Source of the DNA: CAIZGX01 sp046048875
GTDB taxonomy: Bacteria > Bacteroidota > Bacteroidia > Flavobacteriales_D > Sanyastnellaceae
Length of the DNA stretch: 64,000 nucleotides
NCBI GenBank assembly: GCA_046048875.1
Contig: JBJOFG010000015.1
Location: 62,001 to 126,000 of the forward strand
Direction of reading: 5' to 3'
Shown here: positions 33,344 to 42,800 of the stretch, one piece after another
Layout: every line of letters starts with the position of its first letter
Position numbering within the stretch: position 1 is the stretch's first letter
The notes under the pieces: generated by a model
Told to the model about the DNA's origin: nothing
Databases searched by the model: none
The model's input: the letters and a program-made list of their open reading frames with translations, nothing else
Translations under genes and position numbers: made by a program

Positions 33344-33639
33344 AAAAAGGTAAATTCGACACATTTGCATACGGACTTGCCGCTGGTATCTTTGGTGCAG
33401 GAGTTGGCTTTGTGGTATTTGGATATTTAATTGCACAGCTGAACGGTCAAACGTTCAGCAGATTCATTGAAACCTTGGTGCAAGGAAGCGATATCTTTCA
33501 CGACAAGCTTGTAACGGTGAGCATTTTGTTCGATGTGATTTTATTCTTTGTCATGATACGTCAAGAGTATTACAACTTCTGCAAAGGACTACTTGCGGTG
33601 GTCATCGTAAGCGTTCCTGTTGCCATTTACTTGTACTGA
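33331..33639 (+). CDS. small membrane protein of unknown function between surE and lpxB
   Basis: The 102-residue protein has three likely helices (about 12-36, 60-75 and 84-102). It overlaps surE by 13 bp and lpxB by one base (the A of TGA/ATG), so the three genes are cotranscribed. No family is recognised. The position beside lpxB suggests a role in the envelope, but this is only context. Confidence 0.7.
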   Translation: MASVKKGKFDTFAYGLAAGIFGAGVGFVVFGYLIAQLNGQTFSRFIETLVQGSDIFHDKLVTVSILFDVILFFVMIRQEYYNFCKGLLAVVIVSVPVAIYLY

Positions 33640-34778
33640 TGCAGCAAGGAAAGAAATTCTTTTTTATCGCAGGTGAAGCCTCTGGCGATTTGCATGCAAG
33701 CAATTTAGCCATGGCCTTGTTGAAGGAAGATCCAACGCTTCAACTGATAGGTTGGGGAGGAGACTTGATGCAAAAAGAAGGCGTGAAGATTTCAACTCAC
33801 TTCAAAGACTTAGCCTTCATGGGATTTTGGGAAGTGATCAAAAACATTCGCACCATATTCAAAAACATTCAGCGATGTAAAGATGAAATTCTGAATGAAA
33901 AACCCGATGCGCTTATCCTTATCGATTACCCCGGCTTCAACCTGCGCATAGCCGCATGGGCGAAGGAACAAGGCATTCCTGTTTACTATTACATTGCTCC
34001 GCAAATTTGGGCGTGGAAAGAAAATCGCGTGCATAAAATAAAGCGCGATATTACTGAGCTCTACGCGGTGCTTCCATTCGAAAAAGATTTTTACGCACGG
34101 AAAGGAATGGATGTTCAATTTGTTGGACATCCGTTGCTCGATGAAGTGAACAAACGCAAACGCGTTTCTCCGGAAGAATTTCGAAAAAGATATTTCTTAG
34201 ATGAGCGCCCAATTATTGCTTTGCTTCCTGGAAGCCGTAAGCAAGAAGTAACGCGAATGTTGAATGTAATGTTGGAAATGAAATACAAGTTTCCCGATCA
34301 CCAGTTTATCATTGCGGGTGCCCCTTCCCTTCCGGAAAATATTTACAAGGAGATTATTGGGAAGCACAAAGTGAGTTTGTTCTACAACGTGACATACGAT
34401 TTGTTGGAAGCCAGCGAAGCGGCGTTGGTGACGAGCGGAACGGCCACGCTGGAGACTGCGTTGCTTGGCACACCGCAAGTGGTGTGCTACAAAGCGAATG
34501 CTATTTCTTTCGCCATTGCAAAACGTTTGGTGAAAATCAAATTCATTTCTTTGGTGAATTTATTATTGAATCGTGAGGCGGTTCGCGAGCTCATTCAAGA
34601 CGAATGGAATGTTGCGCAAGCCGAAGAAGAACTGCGCGCAGTTATTATTGGTGGAACAAAGCGCGACGCCGTTTTAGCCTCATACGCTGAATTGAAAGCA
34701 TCTTTGGGGAACGGCGGCGCATCTGAGCTCACTGCAACGCTTTTGTTGAAAAATATCAATAGTCGCTCAAAAGCTTGA
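33639..34778 (+). CDS. lpxB: lipid-A-disaccharide synthase LpxB
   Basis: The 379-residue GT19 enzyme joins UDP-2,3-diacylglucosamine and lipid X to form the tetraacyl disaccharide of lipid A, at the inner face of the cytoplasmic membrane. Motifs: GEASGDLHASNLA near residue 10, ADALILIDYPGFNLRIA-like (residues ~90-106), APQIWAWKENRV (~124-135), LLPGSRKQEVTRML and TSGTATLETALLG. The length is standard. The pathway partners (lpxA, C, D, K) are elsewhere. Regulated with surE and the small membrane protein. Confidence 0.95.
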   Translation: MQQGKKFFFIAGEASGDLHASNLAMALLKEDPTLQLIGWGGDLMQKEGVKISTHFKDLAFMGFWEVIKNIRTIFKNIQRCKDEILNEKPDALILIDYPGFNLRIAAWAKEQGIPVYYYIAPQIWAWKENRVHKIKRDITELYAVLPFEKDFYARKGMDVQFVGHPLLDEVNKRKRVSPEEFRKRYFLDERPIIALLPGSRKQEVTRMLNVMLEMKYKFPDHQFIIAGAPSLPENIYKEIIGKHKVSLFYNVTYDLLEASEAALVTSGTATLETALLGTPQVVCYKANAISFAIAKRLVKIKFISLVNLLLNREAVRELIQDEWNVAQAEEELRAVIIGGTKRDAVLASYAELKASLGNGGASELTATLLLKNINSRSKA

Positions 34779-34802
34779 GTAGATAAAACGTAGTTTAGAC
34801 CT

Positions 34803-35963
34803 GTGAAAAGGAGTATTTCAATTTGTTTGGCTTTTATACTTTGCTTGCATTCTTTCGCTCAGGAAGTGCGCTTGGAGATTCTTTCTCAAAAAAAATGGAA
34901 TTACATCTACGTTCAATGCACCGATAGTTTCCACATTCAATGTGATACCATTGACCTTCACATTCCAAGTGATCACACCGTTGTATTTATGTTGAATGGA
35001 AAAAAAATTCAAATAAAGACAGACTCACAGACCTATGTTTCAACCTCGCGCGTTCGCTTTCATTCATCAAAGACAGACGCTTTATTTGCATTGATGCAGA
35101 ACTCGAAGACTTTTATTCATAAGTACGAAGGTGCATTCACACTTCTTCCTTCCAACAATAAAATTCAAGTCATAAACACTTTACCTCTGGAAGAATATGT
35201 TGCCGGTGTCGTAGAAGCTGAGGGCGGTGCGAATAAGCCTTTGGAATATTATAAAGTGCAAGCCATTCTGAGTCGAACTTATGCCTTGCGTAATCACGAT
35301 AGGCATCAAGGTTATGATGTCTGCGATGGAACACATTGTCAGGTTTATCATGGAATTTCAAAAAAAGACATTGAAATATTCTCGGCTGTGAAAGCCACCA
35401 AAAATCTCGTCATTGTAGATAGCACTGCACAACTCATCACTGCCTTCTTTCACAGTAATTGTGGGGGGCAAACATGCAGTGCGCAGGATGTGTGGAAATC
35501 GAATCTGTCTTATTGCGTTGGAAAGAAAGATCCGTATTGCATGGGAATGCCCAATAGTACTTGGGAAAAACGATTAACTGCAGCGGAATGGAAAAAATAT
35601 CTTAAGACGAAGAACATTTCGGTTAGCGATAGCGATGAGTGCATTGCCGGTAGCATGAATTGCAACTCGGGAAAACGTCCCTTCTATTATATTCAAAACA
35701 GTACCTCCCTGCCTACAAAAGAGATGCGTGCCGATCTAAAATTGAAATCGGCGTATTTTCATATTGAAGAATTAGACAACGAAATTGTTTTGCATGGAAG
35801 AGGCTTTGGACATGGTGTTGGACTTTGTCAGGAAGGTGCAATGAACATGGCGCGCAAAGGAAAATCGGCAGAAGATATTCTTCACTTTTATTTCAGTGGG
35901 GTACACATTGTGCCGTTCGATAAACAATGGCTTTTCAAGGAGAATTTACCCACGACTCCGTAG
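34803..35963 (+). CDS. SpoIID/LytB-domain secreted protein
   Basis: The 386-residue protein starts with GTG at 34803, followed directly by a signal peptide (KRSISICLAFILCLHSFAQ). The mature part contains the SpoIID pattern: LPLEEYVAGVVEAEGG, the conserved QAILSRTYALRN, then TAFFHSNCGGQT and the C-terminal GFGHGVGLCQEGAMNMARKG. SpoIID-type enzymes cut peptidoglycan glycan strands as lytic transglycosylases; conserved Glu residues (E of EEY and GVVEAEGG) fit. Its exact role in Bacteroidota is unknown; peptidoglycan remodelling in cell division or envelope growth is likely. Cys-rich motifs (CDGTHC, YCMGM) suggest disulfides. Confidence 0.8.
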   Translation: MKRSISICLAFILCLHSFAQEVRLEILSQKKWNYIYVQCTDSFHIQCDTIDLHIPSDHTVVFMLNGKKIQIKTDSQTYVSTSRVRFHSSKTDALFALMQNSKTFIHKYEGAFTLLPSNNKIQVINTLPLEEYVAGVVEAEGGANKPLEYYKVQAILSRTYALRNHDRHQGYDVCDGTHCQVYHGISKKDIEIFSAVKATKNLVIVDSTAQLITAFFHSNCGGQTCSAQDVWKSNLSYCVGKKDPYCMGMPNSTWEKRLTAAEWKKYLKTKNISVSDSDECIAGSMNCNSGKRPFYYIQNSTSLPTKEMRADLKLKSAYFHIEELDNEIVLHGRGFGHGVGLCQEGAMNMARKGKSAEDILHFYFSGVHIVPFDKQWLFKENLPTTP

Positions 35964-35965
35964 AT

Positions 35966-36036
35966 CCGATGGAAGGTTTTACGAAAGGTCGGCTGGAAGA
36001 TTATTCAAAGGTCCGCTGGAAGGTTCTACGAAAGGT
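35966..36036. repeat. three imperfect 23-24-bp tandem units
   Basis: The units start with CCGATGGAAGG, CGGCTGGAAGA and CCGCTGGAAGG and end in AAAGGT (35966-35989, 35990-36012, 36013-36036). They lie between two convergent genes and cover the last codons of the YigZ gene. Confidence 0.7.
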
Positions 36037-36643
36037 GCTTCGCAAGATTTTCTGCTTTCAAAGAGTTCAGCCGTAGGTCTTTCAGAACGCTTAAAAGCTG
36101 TGCTTCCATTTCTTCTTTGATTGATATTTCAATCTTGAAATCCATTTCAACCGTTGTATTTATTTTTCGAAATGAAAGTCTATTGAGTGCATTCATGAGT
36201 GCGGGTGTTTCTTCATGACTCACCTCTAACAGGTATTGAACTTCCACTTCACACTCTTCTACACCGCTTTCATCGAGCGCCAATTTCGCTGCGTTTTTAT
36301 AGGCATCAATTAATCCAGAAACTCCTAGTTTCGTTCCGCCGTAATAGCGAATCACGGCAACCAAAACTTCAGTGAGTTTCGCAGATTTAATTTGATTGAG
36401 TATTGGCTTTCCCGCAGTGCCTCCAGGCTCACCATCGTCGGAACTTCGTTCCAAATTTTCATGAATAGACAGTTGATACGCAAAGCAAATATGCGTGGCT
36501 TGCGGATGCTCTTCCCATAAATTCTGAATGATTTGCTTCGCTTGTTTTTCAGAGTGAACTCGGAAAGATTTTCCAATATGTTTGCTTCCGCTGACCTTGT
36601 AAAGCGATTCTGCTTCTTTCGAAATGGTGCGGTAACTCGCCAT
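36026..36643 (-). CDS. YigZ/IMPACT-family protein
   Basis: The 205-residue protein has the UPF0029 domain signatures SSDDGEPGGTAGKPIL and VAVIRYYGGTKLGVSGLIDAY, typical for YigZ and for the eukaryotic translation regulator IMPACT. The C-terminal ~70 residues form the family's DUF1949-like domain. The molecular role in bacteria is unclear; links to translation or stress have been proposed for family members. It is followed by a short repeat and preceded by the sugar dehydratase gene, 6 bp away, so cotranscription is likely. Confidence 0.88.
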   Translation of the reverse strand: MASYRTISKEAESLYKVSGSKHIGKSFRVHSEKQAKQIIQNLWEEHPQATHICFAYQLSIHENLERSSDDGEPGGTAGKPILNQIKSAKLTEVLVAVIRYYGGTKLGVSGLIDAYKNAAKLALDESGVEECEVEVQYLLEVSHEETPALMNALNRLSFRKINTTVEMDFKIEISIKEEMEAQLLSVLKDLRLNSLKAENLAKHLS

Positions 36644-36649
36644 GAAGAA

Positions 36650-38515
36650 TTAATTGTCGAGCAATGAAAATTCCGAATTATTGCTCTTGAATTCAGGAAC
36701 AATCTCTTTCATAACACGAACCATCTCTTTATTGTTTTGAAGATTCATTTGCTCTCTCAACCGCGCCAGTTTCTCGTTCAATTCTGACGCTTCAACTTCA
36801 CGCACTTTCGCAGAAAGAATTTTCTCGTGATGTGTAGGAACTGTATTTTCTTCCGTAGCTAAAACTTCTTCGTATAACTTTTCTCCGGGACGAAGACCGG
36901 TATATTGAATCTCTATGTCTTGTCCAGGTTCTAATCCGCTTAAACGAATCATCTGTTCGGCTAAATCAGAAATGCGCACCTGTTGTCCCATATCGAAAGC
37001 GAAAATGTCGTTTCCTTTCCCCATAGCGCCTGCCTCTAAAACTAACTGAACGGCTTCAGGAATGGTCATAAAGAATCGTGTTATATCGCGGTGCGTTACA
37101 GTTACCGGTCCACCCTCTTCAATTTGCTTTCTGAAAACGGGAATAACAGAACCATTGCTTCCGAGTACATTTCCAAAGCGCGTGGTCACGCAAATGAGCG
37201 AAGTCTCTTTCGATTGAACCACCATTTCAGCAATGCGCTTGCTTGCCCCCATCACATTGGTTGGATTCACAGCCTTGTCGGTGCTTACCATCACGAATCG
37301 CTCTGCACCATATTCTGCTGCTATCTCTAAAACATTCGCCGAACCAAAAACATTGGTGGCTACTGCTTCAGCCGGATTATCCTCCATCAGAGGAACGTGC
37401 TTGTATGCAGCAGCGTGAAATACTATTTTTGGTTGGAAGGCTTCAAACATACGTCGCATGCGCAATTCATTCCGAACATCTCCAATCACCATTTCCAACT
37501 TTCCTTCATCAATAAATTTCGACAATTCATTTCCCAACAAAAACATAGGCGTTTCAGCGACATCGCAGGCAATGACTTTCGATGGATTCAACAATAAACA
37601 CTGACGAACCAATTCACTTCCAATGCTGCCTGCTGCTCCAGTCACTAATACAACTTTATTCTGAATAATCTCTTTTACTTCATTCGAACTCATCTGAATC
37701 ACATCTCTTCCGAGTAGGTCTTCAAATTTCACTTCACGCAATTGCTTTGCGCTGAGTTCTCCGTTAATCCAATTGTTCGCATGCGGCAAATGCTTCAATG
37801 TCACCTTGTATTTCAAGGCTAGATCAACCAACTGTCGCTTACGTACGTTCGCTATCTCTGGAATAGAAATGATGAGCTCTTCAATCGGATTCGAAGCCAA
37901 GAACTCATCGAGTTTCTTCGAACTTAAAATGTCTACTCCTTCTAATTTCTTCCCAACCTTTTGTTGGTTATCGTCGAAGAAAGCAACCACTTCTAAAGCC
38001 GAATTGCGATCTCTATCGAGCGTTCTTTTCAACAACAAACCGCCCTCACCAGCCCCGAAAACGACCACTTTGGTTCGACTTCCTCTTGGACTTTTCAATT
38101 CCATGTAAAGGAATTTAATGGATAGTCGGAAGAAAACTAGAAGCGCTGCGCTGACTAAAAATTCGAGGATTACAATGGACAGCGGAACTAAGTAGGCCCC
38201 ATTAATTCCTTTTCGAATGAAATTAAAAAGAACAAAAGCTATGCTTCCTTGAAGAAGCACGAAACCCAGACGAATAGCGTCTTGAGTACTCGTAAAGCGA
38301 ATGATTCCTGAGTAAGATTTTCCAACGTAGAACAACACGGCTCTCACCACGAAATAAATAGGAGCAAAGAGCAACATGAGGTCCAATTCATTTTTCGGAA
38401 TCGCAAATTCGAAACGAATGAGATAAGCCGCAATGAAAGCAAAAGCACACAGCGCAAGGTCTATCGAGAAGATAAGCCAGCGCGGTGTGATTTGCTTTGG
38501 AAAAACTAATTTCAT
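36650..38515 (-). CDS. membrane-bound nucleotide-sugar 4,6-dehydratase (FlaA1/WbpM/PglF family)
   Basis: The 621-residue protein has four N-terminal membrane helices (~12-120), a first Rossmann segment VVVFGAGEGGLLL (~150), and an extended-SDR catalytic domain with VLVTGAAGSIGSELVRQ (~291) and STDKAVNPTNVMGASKRIAEMV, where Met replaces the usual Tyr (SMK triad, as in WbpM/PglF). These enzymes act on UDP-GlcNAc to make 4-keto-6-deoxy sugars for polysaccharides, O-antigen or glycoprotein glycans. It may feed surface glycans, including the exopolysaccharide made by the 44-50-kb operon, but there is no direct link other than proximity. Confidence 0.88.
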   Translation of the reverse strand: MKLVFPKQITPRWLIFSIDLALCAFAFIAAYLIRFEFAIPKNELDLMLLFAPIYFVVRAVLFYVGKSYSGIIRFTSTQDAIRLGFVLLQGSIAFVLFNFIRKGINGAYLVPLSIVILEFLVSAALLVFFRLSIKFLYMELKSPRGSRTKVVVFGAGEGGLLLKRTLDRDRNSALEVVAFFDDNQQKVGKKLEGVDILSSKKLDEFLASNPIEELIISIPEIANVRKRQLVDLALKYKVTLKHLPHANNWINGELSAKQLREVKFEDLLGRDVIQMSSNEVKEIIQNKVVLVTGAAGSIGSELVRQCLLLNPSKVIACDVAETPMFLLGNELSKFIDEGKLEMVIGDVRNELRMRRMFEAFQPKIVFHAAAYKHVPLMEDNPAEAVATNVFGSANVLEIAAEYGAERFVMVSTDKAVNPTNVMGASKRIAEMVVQSKETSLICVTTRFGNVLGSNGSVIPVFRKQIEEGGPVTVTHRDITRFFMTIPEAVQLVLEAGAMGKGNDIFAFDMGQQVRISDLAEQMIRLSGLEPGQDIEIQYTGLRPGEKLYEEVLATEENTVPTHHEKILSAKVREVEASELNEKLARLREQMNLQNNKEMVRVMKEIVPEFKSNNSEFSLLDN

Positions 38516-38523
38516 GCTTGGGA

Positions 38524-39705
38524 TTAAACAGCTTCAACAACAACAGCGCTTGCGCCGCCGCCGCCGTTACAAATACCGGCACCACCTAATTTCTGATTGC
38601 GATTTTTTAACGCATGAACAAGAGTTACAACAATTCGAGCTCCGCTGCATCCTAGTGGATGTCCAAGAGAAACTGCACCGCCGTTTACATTCACCTTCGC
38701 AGGATCTAAATTCATTTTTTGCATGTTGGCGATTCCAACTACACTGAACGCCTCATTCAATTCAACCAACTCTAAATCTTCCACCTTAACACCTGCTTTT
38801 GCAGCTGCTTTTGGTAAAGCTAAAGAAGGCGTTGTGGTGAACCACTCAGGTGCCTGCTCTGCGTCAGCATATCCTGTAACTTTTGCTAAAGGTGTTAAAC
38901 CCAATGCTTCCATTTTTTCTCTGCTCATTAAGATTAATGCAGCAGCACCGTCGTTCATGGTTGAAGCGTTTGCAGCGGTGACTGTACCGTCTTTCGCGAA
39001 TACTGGACGAAGACCTGGGATTTTATCGAAGCTCACATTCTTGTACTCTTCGTCCTCAGCGAAAAGAACAACATCGCCTTTTCTTCCAATCACTTCAACA
39101 GGAATAATCTCATTTGCAAATTGTCCAGATGCCCAAGCAGCAGCAGAACGTTTGTATGATTCAATGGCGAATTCGTCTTGGGCTTCGCGAGAAATATTAC
39201 ATTCTTTTGCGCAAAGTTCAGCCGCATTTCCCATGGGATAATTGTGATAAACATCGGTAAGACCGTCTTTTGCCAAACCATCAATCATTGCCACGTTTCC
39301 GTATTTATTTCCCCATCTCAAATTCTCTGAATAGAAAGGAACGCGACTCATGCTTTCCATGCCACCTGCAACAACAACATCTGCATCGCCGCATTGAATG
39401 CTTTGAGCAGCCATCATGATCGCCTTCATGCCTGAAGCACAAACTTTATTCACAGTGGTGCATTGTACACTGTCTGAAAGTCCAGCAAATTTTGCCGCCT
39501 GACGCGCAGGTGCTTGGCCGAGGTTCGCTTGAAGAACAGAGCCCATGATTACTTCTTGAACCTCTTCCGGATTCAAATTAATTTTATTTAGGGCGCCTTT
39601 AATTGCGGTAGCACCCAATTGTGTAGCTGAAACGCTAGCTAATGATCCGCCGAAACTTCCCATTGGAGTGCGCACGGCAGAAACGATAAATACCTCTTTG
39701 TTCAT
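38524..39705 (-). CDS. acetyl-CoA C-acetyltransferase (thiolase)
   Basis: The 393-residue thiolase II starts with FIVSAVRTPMGSFGG and has Cys in VNKVCASGMKAIM (~88), His in GGAVSLGHPLGCSG (~349) and the second Cys in GAGICNGGGGAS (~378). This is the biosynthetic acetoacetyl-CoA thiolase pattern (AtoB/PhaA type). Together with the other thiolase, it could connect acetyl-CoA with acetoacetyl-CoA for isoprenoid or β-hydroxyacyl metabolism. It is located upstream of the dehydratase gene in the same direction, 8 bp away, and has its own promoter. Confidence 0.93.
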   Translation of the reverse strand: MNKEVFIVSAVRTPMGSFGGSLASVSATQLGATAIKGALNKINLNPEEVQEVIMGSVLQANLGQAPARQAAKFAGLSDSVQCTTVNKVCASGMKAIMMAAQSIQCGDADVVVAGGMESMSRVPFYSENLRWGNKYGNVAMIDGLAKDGLTDVYHNYPMGNAAELCAKECNISREAQDEFAIESYKRSAAAWASGQFANEIIPVEVIGRKGDVVLFAEDEEYKNVSFDKIPGLRPVFAKDGTVTAANASTMNDGAAALILMSREKMEALGLTPLAKVTGYADAEQAPEWFTTTPSLALPKAAAKAGVKVEDLELVELNEAFSVVGIANMQKMNLDPAKVNVNGGAVSLGHPLGCSGARIVVTLVHALKNRNQKLGGAGICNGGGGASAVVVEAV

Positions 39706-39724
39706 TGCAAAAGTGATTAGGCCG

Positions 39725-39732
39725 CAAAGGTA
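39725..39732 (-). promoter_or_regulatory. -7 box (TACCTTTG) of the acetyl-CoA acetyltransferase gene
   Basis: Full TAnnTTTG match on the minus strand, 19 nt before the ATG at 39705. Confidence 0.5.
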
Positions 39733-39863
39733 CGAAGTCTGCTACGAATTTGGCACGATAATCAGGAGACCCGTTGTTGAAAATATGCGCCTTTTTCGAC
39801 CGCTTCAAAAAATGATTCGTTCGAAAAATGCGTTAACCTTGTAATGGAACTAGACCTGAGACA

Positions 39864-42800
39864 ATGAAGAAATTACTTTTCTTATTATTCGCCACATTAA
39901 TTAGCCTTGGTATATCTGCACAGAAAGGAGAGAAACTTCCTGACGAAGATGAAAAGATGCTGAACTATTTGACCAAAGTTTTCGAGGATCAGCGTAAGGA
40001 CTATGGAAAGGATCAAATTGAAAAAAAACTCGCAAAGATGTGGTTGGAACAGAACGTCTACAGCGAAGCACAAAAAAAACAATTCAGAGAGACTTTAAAC
40101 CTGTTCATTGAAAATAAATCTAAGATTTTCCCTGACTACGACAATTACATCCAAGCATTCATGTACTATCAAAATTCTGGTAAAGGTGAATCAGAATTGA
40201 AAGAATGGAATGACATGGTTATTCGTATTTATTCCGACAAGAAAATAAAAAAATACGGAGCTGAGTTTGTAGAATCGAGTTTAGGCCTCTTTCGAGATTT
40301 AACCTTTTACAAAAACGAATCGCTCTATTGGAAGACGAATAACAACAGCTATCGCTTCGTGTTTGACTCATTGCCGCACATGGCTTTCGACAAGTTAGAT
40401 TTGAAATGTTTCAGTCGTGGAGACAGCTCGGTAATTTACAATACTTCTGGGAATTACTTCCCTACCCTTGAGAAGTTTTACGGGAATGCAGGACGAGTTA
40501 CATGGCAGCGAGCTGGCTATGACCCTGAAAAAACATATGCCTCTTTTAAGCGCTTCAATATCCGCATCAAAGAGTCGCGTTATGTCATTGACAGTGTTGT
40601 GTTTTACAATGAATTCTTTGATCGTCCTTTATCGGGAAAATTGACCGAGAAAATCATTGGAAACAAAACAGAGGAGACTGCTACTTATCCGATGTTCGAA
40701 TCTTATTATCAGCGGTTAGAAATTAAAAATATAATTTCCAATGTGGATTATGAAGGTGGATTCACGATGTCTGGTAAGAAATTGGAAGGCACTGGCACCA
40801 CGACCACACCTGCGCGGTTGATCTTTTATCGCGAGAAAAAGGAATTTCTAATTGCGCAAAGTCTTCTCTTCGAGATTCGCCCCGATCGCATTCAAAGCAG
40901 CAACACATCTATTAAAATGCGTCTCGATTCCGATAGCATTTACCATCCTGATTTGTTTTTCATGTTGACGAAAAAAACAAGAAATCTCGAGTTGTCGCGA
41001 ACTGAAAATGGAATCTCACCTTCCCCTTTTGAAAACACTTTTCACGAAGTTGAAATGTACTTTGAATCGGTGCAATGGAACATAGATGCTCCGTACATGA
41101 ACTTTGGAACTTTTGGATCTGTTCCCGGTGGATATGCCGATTTCGAATCAGTGGATTATTTCAAAGAAAAACGTTTTTCGACACTTGCAGGAATTTCCAA
41201 CGACCATCCGGTTTATATTTTATATCGAACAGGCAAGGCCCTTCAATCTGACTATTTCAATGCATTAGATTTTGCCAGACAGGCGCGCACTGGAGTTGAA
41301 CAATGGATTCCTATTCTCATCGATTTGACAAACAAAGGATACATTCAATACAACGTTGAAAGCCGCGACATTGTGCTACTTCAAAAATTGTATAAGCACA
41401 TTGAAAATAATCGGGGAAATGCTGATTACGATGCTATTCAATTTATCTCTGAAGTAGACCGAGCTGAAAATGCGCGTTTCAGTTTGCTCACGCGCGACAT
41501 TATTATAAAAGGAGTAAACAGTGTGCTTTTGAGCGATTCGCAGAAAGTAATGATTTACCCCACTGGCGGAGAGATTATTCTTCACAAGGACCGTGACTTC
41601 AGTTTTAGCGGTCGAATCAACACGGGGAATTTCGAATTGATGGGTGCAAAATACAATTTCATTTACGATCAATTTAAATTTGAAATGGCTGAAATTGATT
41701 CTTGTGTAATCTATGTCGATGACTACACACGTGCTCCTGACAATTACGGCAACTACCCTAAAGTGCGTGTAAAGAATGTGCTTTCTGGTTTATCTGGAAC
41801 ACTTGAAATTGATCATCCGACGAACAAAAGTGGTTATCACTCAAAAGACTATCCACAGTATCCGATTCTTACGTGCAGTAAAACGTCTAATGTTTTCTAT
41901 GACTCCTATTCCATTCAAAAAGGAAAATACAAGCGTGATGGGTTTTATTATGAAGTGGAGCCCTTTCAAATTGATTCGCTCGACAATTTCAATAAAAAGA
42001 ATTTAAAGTTTCAGGGGACGCTGGTAAGTGGTGGAATATTCCCTGACATTAAAGAACCTTTGGTTCTCATGGAAGACAACAGCTTAGGATTTCAAATTAA
42101 CACTAGCGACTCTGGATTCCAAGCATACGGCGGAAAAGCGAAAGTTACAGGTGATTTGACGTTGAATTTTTCAGGTTTGAAAGGAAAAGGGAAATTGGAG
42201 TATCTAACATCCACTTCCCTTTCAAATTCTTTTACCTATGTTCCGGAGGAAGTCTTTGGATTGGCCTCTTCCTTCAGTAATAAAAGTGATAAAAAAGCAA
42301 ATGTCCCCGATGCACAGGCGAGTAAGATGGATTTGCAATACTTCCCAAAGAAGGACAAATTAGAGGTTACTACGAATGACGATTTGGTGGAGTGTTTTGC
42401 ACAAGAAGCCAAATTTAAAGGAACGATGCGCCTAGAACCTACAGGAATGACTGGCAACGGATCTTCGGATTTCGTGGGGGCTAAACTTTCGTCAAAGCAT
42501 TTCAAATTTAGAAATAGAAAAATTCTTTCAGACACAGCAGCTTTCGAGTTGAAAGCCAACCCCGGCGATGTTGGCTTAGCATTTAAAACTGACAATGTGA
42601 GTGCTGATGTTGATTTTGATGCTCGAAAAGGACAGTTCAAGAGTAATAGCGGTGAAACAAAAATTGAATTTCCTACCAATTTGTATGTGTGCTTCATGGA
42701 TCAATTCACTTGGTTTATGGACAAGTCTGAAATGGAACTTTCTTCATCGAGAAAAGCAGACAATGATCTTGTGATTGATACAGACGCGGAGAAGAAACGA

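Noticed and set aside
35896..36120. 74-residue open frame crossing the tandem repeats after the SpoIID gene
   Set aside because: No signal or domain; it arises from repeat sequence and overlaps the YigZ gene on the other strand.
38723..39241. 172-residue open frame on the plus strand inside the acetyltransferase gene
   Set aside because: Antisense to a clear thiolase with both active-site motifs; translation is low-complexity.
42236..42697. 153-residue open frame on the minus strand inside the 1487-residue gene
   Set aside because: It mirrors a plus-strand coding region with a convincing signal peptide and codon pattern; no start context or homology feature.
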